Below, piece by piece: positions 31,311 to 44,799 of a DNA stretch of 64,000 nt. The stretch spans positions 10,726,001 through 10,790,000 of the forward strand of contig NC_059549.1 in assembly GCF_905220415.1 (NCBI RefSeq), read 5' to 3'. Origin of the DNA: Colias croceus (taxonomy: Eukaryota; Arthropoda; Insecta; Lepidoptera; Pieridae). The notes under the pieces are model-generated. The model was not told where the DNA came from. It saw only the letters and a list, made by a program, of their open reading frames with translations, and searched no databases. Made by a program: the position numbers and the translations under genes. Positions within the stretch are counted from its first letter, which is position 1, and each line of letters begins with the position of its first letter.

Positions 31311-34300
31311 TGCACTTGACAAGCTCAGTGCAGTTATCGTGATCTCAACTTGGCGAGAAGTTACACCTCCAAGGGATTTTATACTCTATGAATCGAGTTT
31401 ATTACGACAAGATAACTTATCTATGAGTTTCCTCTCTCTATAGTTATAAAGTTTAATAGTGGCTTTATTTTTATGAGGTAAATGATACCGGTTTCGTGGT
31501 ACAGTTTAAACGTGTAAAATCGGATGAGTCTTAGGTTATTGATCGAGAAATAAAATAGTACAGAAGACTTATTAGTCATCGGGAAAATTTTAAAGAAAAT
31601 TAATCAGTTTTAAATAATGCTCATTACATAAATACGGGAGCATGTTGCAAAAAATTATCCTACAAGAGAGCGTCACGTATCTCATCATACGTACCTACGT
31701 GTTATGCATGCTGCGTCACGCACGCATAGGGTTAAGTACCATATTAAATATCACATACTTAATTACTAAAGACAGATTCAGAAGAGTAAATTCATATGTG
31801 GGTATATGTTTAAGATATTATGTATTTACTACTAATATATTAAAACCTATATTACCCCTTGTATTTTTCACACAGTGCCACTTCTTGCAAGATACGCAGT
31901 TTTTATGACGCTATTAAGATGTAATAAAATAAATAAGTAGACATTATCACTTCTGTAACATTACACTGAAGTCTCTGCATCTGTCAAGCAATATTATCGA
32001 GATGAGTATCGTCAAATAGGCGTTAAGAGATGGCAGCGAGCCAAAACCCGGCACCTGTTGTCAGATACTCCTCCTGGCGCATTTACTTGAGATAAATATT
32101 TATTTCCAACGATACTGGGTCAATTTCTAGGCCAGCTGCTATCGCTGAGTTGTTGTAGGTCTGTTAATTGGGTTTTGTAGCTCTGGCAGGACAGAATGAA
32201 ATATAGTTTCTGTATTTGGACAAAGGTGGTTGTTTATTTAACATTATTGTTAGAGTAAAGAAACTATATATATTTATTACCTTTGATTTCGTAGTGATAA
32301 TAATTTTTTTGATAAGAAAATTACACGAAAAATATTGAATTACCTAGCCATAAATTACATGAACAAAATATTAAGAAAACTTGATCACCATTGACATTGA
32401 ATATAGCATTGCTTATCAGAAAATCTTTTATTGCTTTTAAAAGGGGAAAATAGTAAACCTAAATTGAGTATAGCCTTGTAAGGAATGATTGAAATCTGTT
32501 TTATATCAGAAACTAAGAAATAGAGCGATTGTCACGATTCTATCGTATTTTATTGACTATAAGTCGATACGGAGATGTCAGATAAAAGCAATTCGTTCGG
32601 GACGTCATTAGTTTTGTACCGTATTATAGGAGCCTTTGATCTGCGATGTGAAAAATACGCTTATATTTGGGCAAACGCTTTTTATTCTATAATTTGGGAA
32701 TCATTTAACAATAAAATTATTAAAACTAACATAAAGGTAGAATTAAATACATAAAAAAATGTATTTTAACTTATTTACTTATGTTGAAATTTTCGTTGTA
32801 AAACAATAAAAGATTGTAAATTATAAGATGTAAACTACACCTTACCGTAAGTGCTCGTCCTATCTCCTGACCTTATAAAGTTTCCATCTAGATAATATAT
32901 TATATTAAACCCTCATTCCTTACCGAGATTTGTTTGTCAAGCCGCTTGATTGTATCTCTGATCCGAGGACAAATGAGAAATGTTTGAAGATGTGAAAAAA
33001 AAAGTTATCTGTCAATGTCACTTTTCCCGCCTTTTCGCGTTACCTGGTAATGTCAAGTTTCGCATTGCAGAGGTTTTAGCGCGCTAATTCGACCGTGCGA
33101 TTTTATCTATGGTCTCTAATGTGATTAGTTGAGAGTCGCAATTTAGACAAAGGCCAATCAAAGGCCTTCGAAGTAATGTTCAGTTGGTTCTATTTTAGTT
33201 GTGGCGTGTAAAAGAAAGCTTATAGGAGCTATCGATTTTGGTATTGGTTGTTATCTGTATTCTGTATATTATAATTTATACTCTTATCTCTTATAAACTC
33301 AATTTAAAACATTGTTTAATTAATAAACAATTGAATTTAAAAACTCTTTGACAATTTAAGTCTCGACAGATTTATTCTCTACTTTGTAAAAATGATTCAG
33401 CGTCCGGAGCGTTGGATTAAATATAAGAAGCAGAATAAATCCTATAAAACTGTAAACAATACAGAGATAGTCACGCGGATTATCCTCTAAAGCGATTGTA
33501 ATACTTAATAAGATTTCGCATCGTCTCTCTTGTAGAGAAACAGTTGCTGTTGATGGACTTTTCGAAATTGAAATTACATTCAATGAAGTTTCATTTCCTC
33601 ATTGAATGGTCCAGTCGAGATCCAATTTTCTCAATAAATAACGTCTATTAAGGAAACACGACACAATATAAGTACACTCGGGAGTTGAAAGAATGCACGT
33701 TATTTGTCTTTGCAACGGGTTTGCGTTTTAATCTAGTGGTTAAAGTTTAATCAAGTAAATTATTGTTAGGTAATTGTGTGATTTGTTAAATGAGAGGATT
33801 TTATTTAATTTATGTTTGAAACTTTGTATAGACATCGACGATTTATCAGAACAAACCTTCATTGAATTCAGCTTAATTTTAATAAAATGGTTTCATGATT
33901 GACATATCATCTCCGGCATTCTCCGTATCTTGACCGTGTTCCTCGATAATTGAAAAACATTTAAGAGGTTCATTTCATATCAGTATAGTGTAATTTAAAA
34001 AAACAGTACCTACACAGGTTAAAATAAATAATACAAATATAAATTCAGCTGCGTAATATTTCATAAGTAAAACATTAAAAACAATTCTTGGGCTATGTAA
34101 GTAGAACAACGCAATTCATTGTACATAATTCATACAAGTAATTCTTTAATACATTGTGTACTTAATTAAAAATACGTACACAATAACATCCAAAGAAATA
34201 GCACAGGTTTTGTACCGCGCTATAGCATATAATTATAAGGTAAATAGTAAGGGTAAATGTTGTACAGCAATGCCAGATTCTGGCGTCACAGCTCTTTTCA

Positions 34301-35189
34301 TAATCTTAACGAGATTTTAAATGGCTTTATTGTGTGAAGCAAAAGGAGTCGTGAAGCTTTGAAATAAGATTCGGTTAGCTTTGCAATAGGATAACGTGAA
34401 TAGGGAGGGTGGGTGTTTTGCGAAGTATTAGGTACATAGCAATGTGTCGTATTTTTTTTAGAAGATTGTGGTTTTTCGTTTATATTAAATGTCTGTTATT
34501 TGGTAAGAAACATTGCAACTTATTTATCAATTTAGTTTTCATTGACAAATTTTATCTCAATGTGAGGTGTTATACAAATTACAATTACAATTAATCATAT
34601 AAATTTCTCGCAAAAGCTATATTTTGAGGTTGAGAGTATTTTTAAATTTATTTTTTATGTGAATCACAAGCGTATTAAGTATATTGTTATTATAATTCAT
34701 AATACATTCACGATTATACACCCAACGGAAGACAAAAATTAACCCGACCTGAACCTTTATAAGCAGGGTTTCACTAACGGATCCGTAGCTAATACGCAAT
34801 AATAAACTTTGGAGTTTAAATTAATATAATTTTATAATAAACAAACTTCTCTTTTCCGCAGGTAAGCAATTATGAGTGAGGAGCTCTAACTAATTACAAG
34901 TTAACTTGCAAAACAACGAAGGCTTCAGGGGTGAGTCGGTTTCAATTTTATAATATCCTGTTTAGAATTTGTAAGTTCGGCGGGCTTGTGATAGATTCAT
35001 GTTTTTGACACTAGTTGTAGTACCTTAATATTTAGGTTGATTGATTCAGGGTTACATTGGAGAATGATACATTTTAATGCCTTTAGTTACGTTACCCATA
35101 TTTATTGTGTAGTATTCTATCTCTAACAATTCCATCTACATTACATCTCATAAAACTATTAGTGTTTCGCTAATTATACCAGGATTTGT
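31311..35189. other. About 3.9 kb of AT-rich DNA, nothing recognised
   Basis: Short open frames (31642-31908, 33356-33583 minus, 34409-34594, 34617-34799 minus) show no motif. A GCCAGATTCTGGC palindrome lies near 34272. No RNA gene or repeat family was identified. Confidence 0.4.
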
Positions 35190-35438
35190 ACATAATAATG
35201 ATAAATTATAAATGCGAAAGTAACTCTGTCTGTCTGTCTGTCTGTTACTCAATCACGCCTAAACTACTGAACCAATTTTCATGAAATTTGGTATGGAGAT
35301 ATTTTATATTATACCCGAGAAAGGACATAGGCTGCTTTTTATCCCGGGAAATTGACGCAATCTCGGAAATCCCACGGGAACGGGAACTATGCGGGTTTTT
35401 CTTTGACTGCGCGGGCGAAGCTGCGGGCGGAAACCTAG
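35190..35438 (+). mobile_element. Non-autonomous Helitron-like element, 5' end degraded
   Basis: It ends CTAG at 35435-35438 before T, with the hairpin block GCGGGCGAAGCTGCGGGC just upstream. The 5' region keeps ATTATAAATGCGAAAGTAAC and a (GTCT)n run but has lost the expected TC start. It is close to 25042-25267 and 63068-63299. Confidence 0.7.
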
Positions 35439-35699
35439 TTACTTATAATACTCATATTATTCTCAAAACATATTGGAACAAAAGTATCCTTTTCTAAACG
35501 AACTCATTCTAAGCGTGTCGCTAAAAGCAATAAGATTACCAAATACGAGAATCACGTATGCCCTGTCCTCTCTAGCTGGAAATAATTGAATCTACGATCA
35601 GTTTGTACGTGTGAGCGTCGCTGATCATAAGGCGATTACGGTGACGTCATCGATGTAGTGATCGGAAGGTTATGTAAGTTACAATGTCCTGGACGTCGG

Positions 35700-35835
35700 A
35701 AAAGAGCGGAGTTTGTTGCCGGTTCTTCTCCGTAGAAACTGCTTTTCTAATCGGTGGTACATGGTTAAACTATGTTATGACGATTCAGTGCTTCTAGAAG
35801 AAGTCTTATTGAATAAATAAATGTTTGAGTTTGAG
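35700..35835 (+). mobile_element. LINE 3' end with TTTGAG tail, copy 1
   Basis: About 135 bases match 51168-51309: GGTTCTTCTCC, AATCGGTGGTA, GTTATGA.GATTC and TGAATAAATAAATGTTTGAG. Both copies end in TTTGAGTTTGAG after AATAAA. A shared 3' end with a short tandem tail and no coding capacity fits a 5'-truncated LINE family. Confidence 0.6.
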
Positions 35836-38029
35836 TAGGTTACATATATATATCAGGCGACGCGTCTGCTCCGTTACCTCGTCGTATTTTATATTCTTCA
35901 TCATTAGAAAGAAAGAAAACGTCTTTATTACCAAAAACCATTAATGGAATACACGATTTAAACTTCATGTAATGAATGGAAATAGTCTCAGCTAAATGCT
36001 ATACGAAAAATGATCCAAGCGCTGATTTACAGACTGGTGAATTAATTGAGGTTTACCATATCACCATGTTCATTAATTTATTATTCAACGATGGATTGGT
36101 GTGACAATGGTGTTATATGTTTAAAAATTAAATGGATGATTACAAATATTTCAGTCACGATATTTTACTTGTTATCGAAATTAAAATCTTTATTTGGGTC
36201 TTTAAAGTAAAGTAATATGTTAAATATTACGCAGATAAAGAGGTGAGCAAATTGCGCTCGCAAAGTAGCTCGTTATTATCTTATGAAAATAAGTGTGCTT
36301 AAGCGTGATGTAATCTTCGAGCGTGTAATCTAGCTTATCGATTATAGAAATCGTATAACCGTTTAAGGAAATTCTTAAAGCATTACTTTCTTAATTTATT
36401 CGCATATAAATAGGTAGGTATAGTTTTAATTTACTCTAGTGGAAATTAATTAAAACGCCCGCATTAAGTCTTTCGAAGTGAACACAAAATGAATAATTAC
36501 GCAGTACATAACAAGCATACACAAGGCACATGCACATACCATCTGCTAAGACTTAAAACATGATTTTAACATTCATGAAATGAGTGCGCATTTAAATACA
36601 CGGCGGAAGTAAAATGACAGCGTCGACTCGTACTCGGTAGCAAATTTAAAAGGCAAAATCGGACTCCCATGAATATTCACCTGGAAACCGCAGCGAGCCT
36701 GCTGAGTGCTGACGTCACTGCACTTTTGTTTTAGCGCGATATTCACTTCCTTTTGTGGGAAACGTAGATGAATTGCGAAGAAATATCAAACTTGACAGGC
36801 CACGTAAGTGGTGTGAATGTGAATTGTGAGGTAAAGGTTACAATGGTTGTTTGGAAAGAAATAAGATAAGTTACTGTTTCTTTTGTGAAAAAAAGAACTA
36901 ATAAATCTAACCGGATCGCAAAAAGATCACGACACTTTCTATGTTATTATAGAAATAGGAACGATGAACAAAACATTTGTTTATAAGCATTTATGTACTA
37001 TGTAGTTTGAAATATATTTAATTAAAAAAAGTTTTAGTAAAAAAAGGATGAAAAATTATGACCCATTTGTTACATAGTAAAAGTATAACGACGGAAAACA
37101 CCCTTCAAGAGATTCTATTGTAAACGATTGTTCACTGTAAAACTTCTCAGTATTGTTCAACGTAAAAGTTGGAGACATTTTTTGTTGAATTTTGTGCGTG
37201 TACTTATAACACAATCCTCAAAATGTTCTTTTCAAGGTTTAAATACGAATCTCTTTTATAAATAATCCTTTTATATTTATTCTTTCTTACTTCAAGTAAT
37301 TTCAGAGTGTACACAAAAAGTTGTACAACACGATTCGAAAAAGACAGAAAGTTTTTTAATTAATAAATGTTTTAGTTCAAATTTTACAAGCTTGGTTTTA
37401 TTATTCACTATAATAGTATTTATGAAACAAAAGGTTTATACAAGATTGTTGCTTTATTGGAAGCGCATTACGAGCAATGTAATTAATATGAATTAATAGA
37501 GCGCAATAAATCTGTATACGCCGCTCCATAAACTCCATCAATCTCCGTCTCGTTAATCCCATTAGATGAATGTATTAACGCTTCCGTTTGTGATAAATGT
37601 ATGCTTGGACGATCAATTTCATATGTTTTATTATTACTTATTCTGTATTAGTTTGTATTTATATTTGTGGGGATTTACTTCTATTTGGAAATAAATCTAA
37701 ATAAAAATCACCAGAAACATTCTCAGGTTCCTCTCCATTGATTAAGATTTAAGAAATGGTCAGGAAATAAATATTCGGTAATAAACAAAAGCTTATATTC
37801 AATTTTCTATGCTATATGAGATAAGACGTACTACGTATTTAATTTCTTTATCTATGTATCTCTACAAAGCCTAGCAAATATATCTAGTTAAGTACAACTT
37901 CTTACCAGTTAACAAAGACGATCTCACCTGCATCCAAACAATTTGAAACACGCGTCAAACCTGAACAAAGCAAACGGGAAACTTTGACGTAGCATGTTGT
38001 AGAAGCAGCTACGACGTGTAGAGACAATA
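35836..38029. other. AT-rich stretch, nothing recognised
   Basis: About 2.2 kb without recognised gene or repeat. A patch at 36600-36740 has more CpG than its surroundings but no identifiable motif. Confidence 0.4.
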
Positions 38030-38032
38030 CTG

Positions 38033-38641
38033 GGGCCTTAGCCAAACGGCAAAACGCCAAGGAATAGAATACGCTATCGATAGAAATTGACATAAGCGTA
38101 TGATGTTTTGCATAAGGATTCGGTCACCCTACCAACGACAACGACGACCACGAACAAAATTTTCATCCAGTCGCAATTAAATAAAATTGTGCAAAACACA
38201 ATTAAAAATGAAATTTAAGAATTTCCTGTCGTATTGGTGTTTGGAAAAAAAATTTTTGAGATCAATGGATAAACAAACAGGTTTTTCATAGAAACGGTGG
38301 CTCCTAGAAAAAAATGTATTTAACCTTTTTTACAGATAATTAGATTATGTACAATTTTGGTTCAGGTGATTGTATGATAAACTTACCGTCTCGGCGAAAA
38401 TCGCAAAAAACCCTATTTCTTTTTATTAATTGACCTCGAATTTTTTTATTCCTGAGTACCAGAATGACGGGAGATTTTAATATTGATTTTGAACAAATTT
38501 CGGCAAGATTGGAACTTTGGTCGTGGTCGTCTGCGTCGTTGGTAGTGTGATCGAACCATTACCAAAATGTCATGAGCTTAAGTCAATAATTAGCGTTAGC
38601 AGTTTCTATTCCATGGCGTTACGTACGTTTGTCTAAGGCCC
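38033..38641 (+). mobile_element. CTG-flanked inverted-repeat element, complete copy
   Basis: The 609-bp element is bounded by CTG on both sides (38030-38032, 38642-38644). The ends GGGCCTTAG and CTAAGGCCC are exact inverted copies. Imperfect inverted similarity extends about 115 bp inward, through CAAACG, AACGCCA.GGAATAGAA and the GACGACCACGA region. The interior is AT-rich and noncoding. Two further copies form the palindrome at 61684-62820, one of exactly the same length. The superfamily is not identified; a 3-bp duplication occurs in several DNA transposon groups. Confidence 0.8.
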
Positions 38642-38644
38642 CTG

Positions 38645-41392
38645 TTACACTATTCATATAATAGACACGCTACGCGCTTGTGCTACGATTGTAGCAATGT
38701 CTACGAGCTCGTAGCATGTTATCGGTATTGAATTATTCATTGAATTTGAAGAGAACGTTCTGTCTTAGGTTTAATATTTTAACATATTTGCTGTAAGAAT
38801 TGTTTTAGAATATTTATCGCTTAAAATTTCCCCGATTTTAAAAGTCAAATTGATTTTCTGGATGTTCTTTTATTAGTCTGATATAACTTTAAAACGTGAG
38901 AAAGAATTGAAACTTCCATCGTGTGTAAAATTTCACGATGCTGTGCAAGTTTAAATGTTATTTTTGTGCGAAGTTTCATTGATTAAAATCCAATCTTTAC
39001 TGTAATATTTTTCGTCAACTTTTTGAGTGAAAATATTTTTTACTGGTGCCATGGTTACTTGTCTCGATCACTGATAACATATAGACCTTTTTTCAATAAT
39101 ATATAATTAAAGAAACATTCGACACTTTAATTAGTAGTTTCACACTAATTAATATCGTATGTCTTTTGTAACTCTATCGCAGTTGCTCTACAAAGTTATT
39201 CAGTGAGGTGCTAATTATCGGTTGCTTGTTGTTGTAGTGTGGATAATGAGACCAAGTTCGGCATCAAAGACTCGGTAACAAGGTGTGACGTCACCGTCGC
39301 GGTAACTTTAAATAATTTGATAGAGCCAAGCGAGGAGACTGATAATAAACAGGCTTCTGCGTGAGAGTTCAACAATGCGATATTATTATGAAATTCTTAG
39401 AGGGTGAAATTCAAAATTCCAAACTGCGGTTGAAATTCCAGATCTAGAGGTAAGTAAATAAATTAGTTTTCTTATACAATACATGATACGAATAATTCGA
39501 AAGACTTCGTTATTTATTATCATCAGTTGTTTTAATACAATAAACAGTAGATTTCGTAGCTTTTGTCTTCGTGGAATCTCCCAGAACGAATAACTCTCTT
39601 TGTGTTCGTAGACGCTGCTACGGCACATAGCACCTCTACGGAGATAAATAGACTCACTCTGCGCTTTTCGTTCACGTATATTCTATTACGAGAGCATATT
39701 ACTCGTTTAGTTCATATATCAGTGTTACGCTAAATCTAATATAGACATAAATTTAAATTTATAAACTTTCAGGAATTGGTAGTTTCATAGCAATTACAAT
39801 TCTCGGTTCGTGAATAAAGTAACATTTTCCAATAGATTTTGTTAATATAAATGAAAAGACAAAGTTTAATTGGAACAAATGTAATCTTAGATTCCAATAA
39901 AAATAAAAAAAAAAACGGATTCTCTTCACATATTTTTGTTTTTCTTCCCCTATTTTTTATCCAATCAACATAATAGAAACCTCATTAATCTCTAAGACAC
40001 AACCCTTAGTAACAAAGTTTGTCTACGAAACTTGAATAGTGGGTTATACAGGGAGGTGAGAACTCAAATGTCTTCGTTAACTACACGACAAGTATTGAGT
40101 TATGAATTATATGCTTCGGATACAGGCTAAGCACGTTGTACATTATATGGTGTAGCTTAGCGTTAAATTTGCATATAGATAGCTTCTTGGTTTAAGTTGT
40201 CTATTTGTGCATTTTATTTGATGTTATGATCCCACTTGTATAAGGGTTATAGGTTATGTTTTAAAATAGCATTATCGTGGAGTCGATATCAGTAAAAGGA
40301 GCAAACAATACCACATCAATAACCAATACATTAATCCTCTTTACATTCGAAGGCTTAAAAATAACATAACAGTGAATAAAATAAAATATTCTAAAAGGAA
40401 AACTGATCAAATAAATATGAAATTTTTCTTCAAAAAAAGAAACAACGATATTTTATTTCAATCAAAAAAAGTAACGATACCAATTAATTTAAAGAAACAG
40501 AAATATTCATTGCGAGCGGAGCAATCGCTAAGCCAAAAGGTTCTCCAAATATTATCTCGCCAAACTCGTATTTTGGTTTAATATTCCATCGCTAATAAAA
40601 TATTTTATATCCGCCTACTGTGACAGAGTATGAAAATTACAATTAATGACAAACGCCAGGCGTCGCCGTGTAATTAAAGTGTAATTAAGGCCTCATAAAT
40701 GTTATTTAAACGGTTTTTATTAGCAGCAGCGATCGACTGCGACTGACAGCCACTTTGATACCTCCATATTGTAATGATTAAAAATAGCTCTCAATTTTGT
40801 TCAATGGATTTTGAGCGCGACTTTATTAGCTTTCAAATTAAGTATCGATTTTATTTATTATGCGAGTAAAAGGTTCGATTGATCTTTTTATTTGATCCGT
40901 TGAACGTTTATAAAATGTTGAACGTAGTTTAATAATTAGAAATGTTATTTACCTACTGCTTTAGCCAAACAATATTTTCTTGTAAACTATTTAAGTCGAT
41001 TAATGAATACGAATAAGATTAGAATACATCGCAGCTGATTGATATGAATAGTTTTACCTTGTCTAATTCAAAACAAATTATGTAGATATATTATGCTTTA
41101 TGAACGTAGAAACTATTGAGGAATCTGTGGCTATAGGCAAATACTAGATGAAATTGCACTTAAAGTAATAAAAACAAAAGCTATCCACACATAGATGAAC
41201 ACACTTACAAATAGATAATCAAGTGACTGGAAATGTCTGTCACTGTTGGCTCACCTCAACCGCACTCAACGTTGAGAGCCCTCCACTGTCCCGACAGGTA
41301 CGGGGTGCACGCACTAGGCTTAAAATATAGTTACATGGGGAGTTGTTTGGATGGTATAGTTATGTGGGTATGGATTGCACATGCTTTGCCAT
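38645..41392. other. AT-rich stretch, nothing recognised
   Basis: About 2.7 kb with no recognised gene or repeat. Open frames at 39386-39628 (minus) and 40372-40581 are Lys/Ile-rich and without motifs. Confidence 0.4.
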
Positions 41393-41405
41393 AACATGTT
41401 CAGAA

Positions 41406-41446
41406 TGAACAAATCCCCTTTTAAAAAATAAAGATAATAAAAAAAA
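41406..41446 (+). mobile_element. Tiny 5'-truncated retroposon insertion
   Basis: The 41 bases end in an A-rich tail containing AATAAAGATAATA. They are flanked by an exact 13-base direct duplication, AACATGTTCAGAA, at 41393-41405 and 41447-41459. This is the signature of target-primed reverse transcription that stopped after copying only the extreme 3' end of a transcript. Confidence 0.7.
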
Positions 41447-41937
41447 AACATGTTCAGAACATTTTGGCTTAGGTAACTTTTAGGTGTTTTTTCTAACAAG
41501 TAATGAAGTTCTATGGAAGTATGATCAGCGGAAGAGATGAAAAAGAAAAATATTTTTTATAATGACACACCTAAATCAATCATTTAGCAGAATTAATTTT
41601 CTATGCTGCATAAAATAAAATAAAAACCTACAACACAGTTGACAGATATATACTACGTACACATGTATCTGTATATTGTGCCTACAATTTGCGAACTTTG
41701 CAATAATAAACAAAGTTTACAAGTTCGATTAAACATTACATAATAAATAGGGCAACAAGAGTTGTTCACTGCTAACTATCTCTCGATCTCAAACGCACTT
41801 GATGAAATTTTTTTTGATAAAGTTTAAAAAGCGTTTGCCGATAACTTTAACAGGTATTTCAACAACATAAATATTATAGATTCGAAATTACGTAAGGCAT
41901 TTTACATATACATGTGTGATATAGTTACATAATATTG

Positions 41938-41995
41938 TTTCTTCCAACCTGTGTTCGTCCACTGTTGGACGTAGGTCTCACCCATGGCACGAGCA
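41938..41995 (-). pseudogene. RTE-type LINE 3' coding remnant
   Basis: On the minus strand this reads ARAMGETYVQQWTNTGWKK, resembling the extreme C-terminal tail of RTE-type reverse transcriptase proteins in Lepidoptera. Flanking sequence shows no other LINE motif, so only a short fragment remains. Recognition is by eye. Confidence 0.4.
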
Positions 41996-42514
41996 AAATA
42001 AAGATCTATACGAGAAAAATAAAGATATTTGATTGGAGAGTTCGTTGGTAGTTTAACAAAGAAACGGTGATACAAATTTATTCGATAGTTTTTAACGTAA
42101 AATACTCTATACATTTTGGTTTTCTTTAATAATGAGATAACGTTAGTATAACATGAATGTAAAATTATTTTATCTACTCCTCGCTTGCGTCGAAAATGTG
42201 TAGGTATTATATTTCAGTATCGATACACCTTCATAGTCTAACTTCTACCTTCAGGGATACATGTACCAAAGTTCATTTTGTATTCTTGTTTACAATTTTT
42301 GCGACAACTTTATGCTTTAAATAGTTTTCAATGCTGTACAAGGAAAGTTTTTGAGTACGTTACGGCGTAAGAATGTTTGTTCTTATTCAGACGTCACTTT
42401 GAACTGTTTCATAACGGAAAATGCTGGTGTTTTTAAGGAAAATTAAGTCTGTAAAGTAAGGTTAGGTTATGCGTTACGTTTTAACTAGACTGATTTAACC
42501 AGACTCAGTAATTG

Positions 42515-42555
42515 GATTATGTTCTTCAAGTATCACTTGTAGAACATAATCCAGT
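42515..42555. repeat. Short near-perfect hairpin
   Basis: Two 19-base arms beginning TGGATTATGTTCT pair around a three-base loop (ATC), with one mismatch. It is isolated in AT-rich DNA. It could be a small cruciform, a MITE remnant or a small RNA precursor; nothing else supports the last. Confidence 0.5.
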
Positions 42556-43283
42556 ATGTAAGCGTGTTTCTTTGTGTGATTCTTGGTGAATTTTAGAATG
42601 AGAACTATTGTAACGGCACATTTTTGGCTTCATTTAAGAAATAAAATTGTCTTAGTTTATAACAAACAGCCTCTTCTTATATTTATGAATTGTGATTTTA
42701 ATGCCTCCATAAAATTAAGTACATCAATATTACTTTATTACCCCTCTTCCCTCATTTTAATGGTATCAATGCTTTTCAAACGTATATATTTATAAAAGAT
42801 TAACAGCAAACTCTTGCCAAATATCCAACATTGGGTACCGAATGATTTTCTTTAGCCAATTTAATTGAAAGGCGAAGGCTTTGTAGTAAATGTAAATGTT
42901 GAAATTGAGTAACGGCAAACAAATCCCTTTCGTGAATATTTACTAAGATATAATCCTTTTAGGAATTCGTCTGAGAGATGCGCTTGAAGAAATTTGCGTA
43001 GGTTGTCGATGGAGCGGGGTGGAAAGGTATTGTTCGTAGCTTTTTACTTTCCTTTGATTTCATTGATGTGGATAGTCTTGATTTGTAGGTACAATTTGGT
43101 GGAATACATTTGTATATAACGTTATTGTAAAGTATATTTTCAAATAAGTATTGTTTATATTTGAGAACTTTTGTTACAAATGCGGTGATGTATTTCGTGT
43201 GATTTTTTTAAATCTTTTGTTTTATTTTGATTAAATCGATTCCTAGCACTCGTAGAAATCTATAAAATATGTAAATGTAGTAT

Positions 43284-43294
43284 ATAACTCCATG
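43284..43294. repeat. Left target-site duplication of SINE
   Basis: ATAACTCCATG here and ATAACTTCATG at 43510-43520 differ at one base and flank the SINE. Confidence 0.75.
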
Positions 43295-43509
43295 AAAAAA
43301 AAAGTGAAATCCCATGTCCCCTTGTGGGGTAAGGGGCAGATGTATTATACATCTGTTTCACTGATCGATTTTCTTTGGGGATAAGTAGGTGATCAGCCTT
43401 CTGTGTCCTGCCAGACCGAGACATTTTTTTTTTCGTCTCCACCGGGAATCGAACCCAGGTCCCTTCGGTTCTACGCTCACGCGTTAACCACTGTACCAAA
43501 GAGGCGGTC
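43295..43509 (-). mobile_element. Complete tRNA-derived SINE
   Basis: On the minus strand the element begins GACCGCCTCTTTGG, with an A box in TGGTACAGTGGTTAACGCG (43480-43498) and a perfect B box GGTTCGATTCC (43445-43455). The tRNA-like head is followed by an A-rich spacer and an unrelated body, and the copy ends in a short A run. An 11-bp target duplication with one mismatch flanks it. The intact promoter boxes mean it could have been transcribed by RNA polymerase III. The minus-strand open frame over it is not a gene. Confidence 0.85.
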
Positions 43510-44572
43510 ATAACTTCATGGAGGAACTCATAAAATTTTCAGTTCGTTTAACTTCATAAAATTATTATTGTGTACATTTTCTGAGGTTTCCAAAATTACG
43601 TAAACTAATCGGATTATCAACAAAAATGCCATTATAGTTAGTTGAGTGTGCTTCACGTATACATGTATCAAAAGAATTAGCGGTAAAATATAAGGATATT
43701 TCTCGGGAGGAATTAATCCCAGAAATGTTAGTTTATTTTCACTCGAAGTACGTACTCCTGTCGAGAGAGATCTTATCGACGTTTTGTGGAAATAGAAGCT
43801 GTCGTCTTGAAGATATTCAGCTCGCTTTGGAAATTGTGCCAGGATTTTATCCACTTTTGAAGCTATATATATAGTTTAGTTTCATAGCATTTTCTAAAGG
43901 TCTTCTAAATTTCGAATTATATTAGCTGATACAACAGATGTCGTCCTGTCATTAGAAAAGTTAATGTGGTTTTTGTTCAAGTCCTTTTAACTTTTTTGCG
44001 CAACTTTCTGGTGTTTGTTTCAGGACTTCTAGGTAGGTACTATTATTTTATACAATGCTTCTTCTGATAAAACAATGAAAAACAATGAATCGGTTAAGCC
44101 GTTCACGCGTGATCGCTATCAAAGCAAATAACGACTCAAAAATACCTAGATTATAATTTGTAAAAAAAAAAATCTTTAAGCATTCATTTTCCATCACTAA
44201 GAATGTCTTGTGTTAGAGGAATATTTATGAAAGCATCAATTAATACAGAACTCAAACATTCATTCGTTCAACTAACCTTCTTTTAAAAGTACTTTTGAAT
44301 CGTCATCATCTTTATACAACCTTGTTGAATATACAAGATGGCCGACTTTATCTGTTTTCTTTCAGTTTCAATTTTATTCCGTTTTAGTTTGAATAAATTA
44401 CTCTTGATATCAGTGTAATTGTTATATTATTTTCGTGTCTCTGTTAATTTAGCGTTAATCATTAAAATGTGTTGGTCTTTTGATTTGAGGTTACCGTGAA
44501 ATTAGATAAAAGGAAATTAACAAGAATTGAGAAAATATTCGTAGCGCGTAGGTTGGTTAGAAATGTAGCAAA

Positions 44573-44798
44573 TCTATACTAATATTATAAAGAGGAAAGG
44601 TTTGTATGTATATATGTATGTATGTATGGTTTTCACTTTTCATGCATGCCTAAACTACTGAACCGATTATAATGAAACACACATATAGAGGGTAACTTGG
44701 ATTAACACATAGGATAGGTTTTATCCCGGAAATCCCGGAACGGGAACTATGCGGGTTTTCCTTTGAAAACGCGGACGAAGACATGGGCGAAAAGCTAG
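44573..44798 (+). mobile_element. Non-autonomous Helitron-like element
   Basis: It starts TCTATACTAATATTATAAAG after A and ends AAAGCTAG before T. The 5' part carries a short TATG-type microsatellite. The body has CATATAGAGGGTAACTTGG. The 3' hairpin is mutated (GCGGACGAAGACATGGGC), so this copy is older than 21738-21962. Confidence 0.8.
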
Positions 44799-44799
44799 T

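Noticed and set aside
43440..43509. Possible functional tRNA gene on the minus strand
   Set aside because: Although both promoter boxes are present, the sequence continues into a SINE body with an A tail and target duplication.
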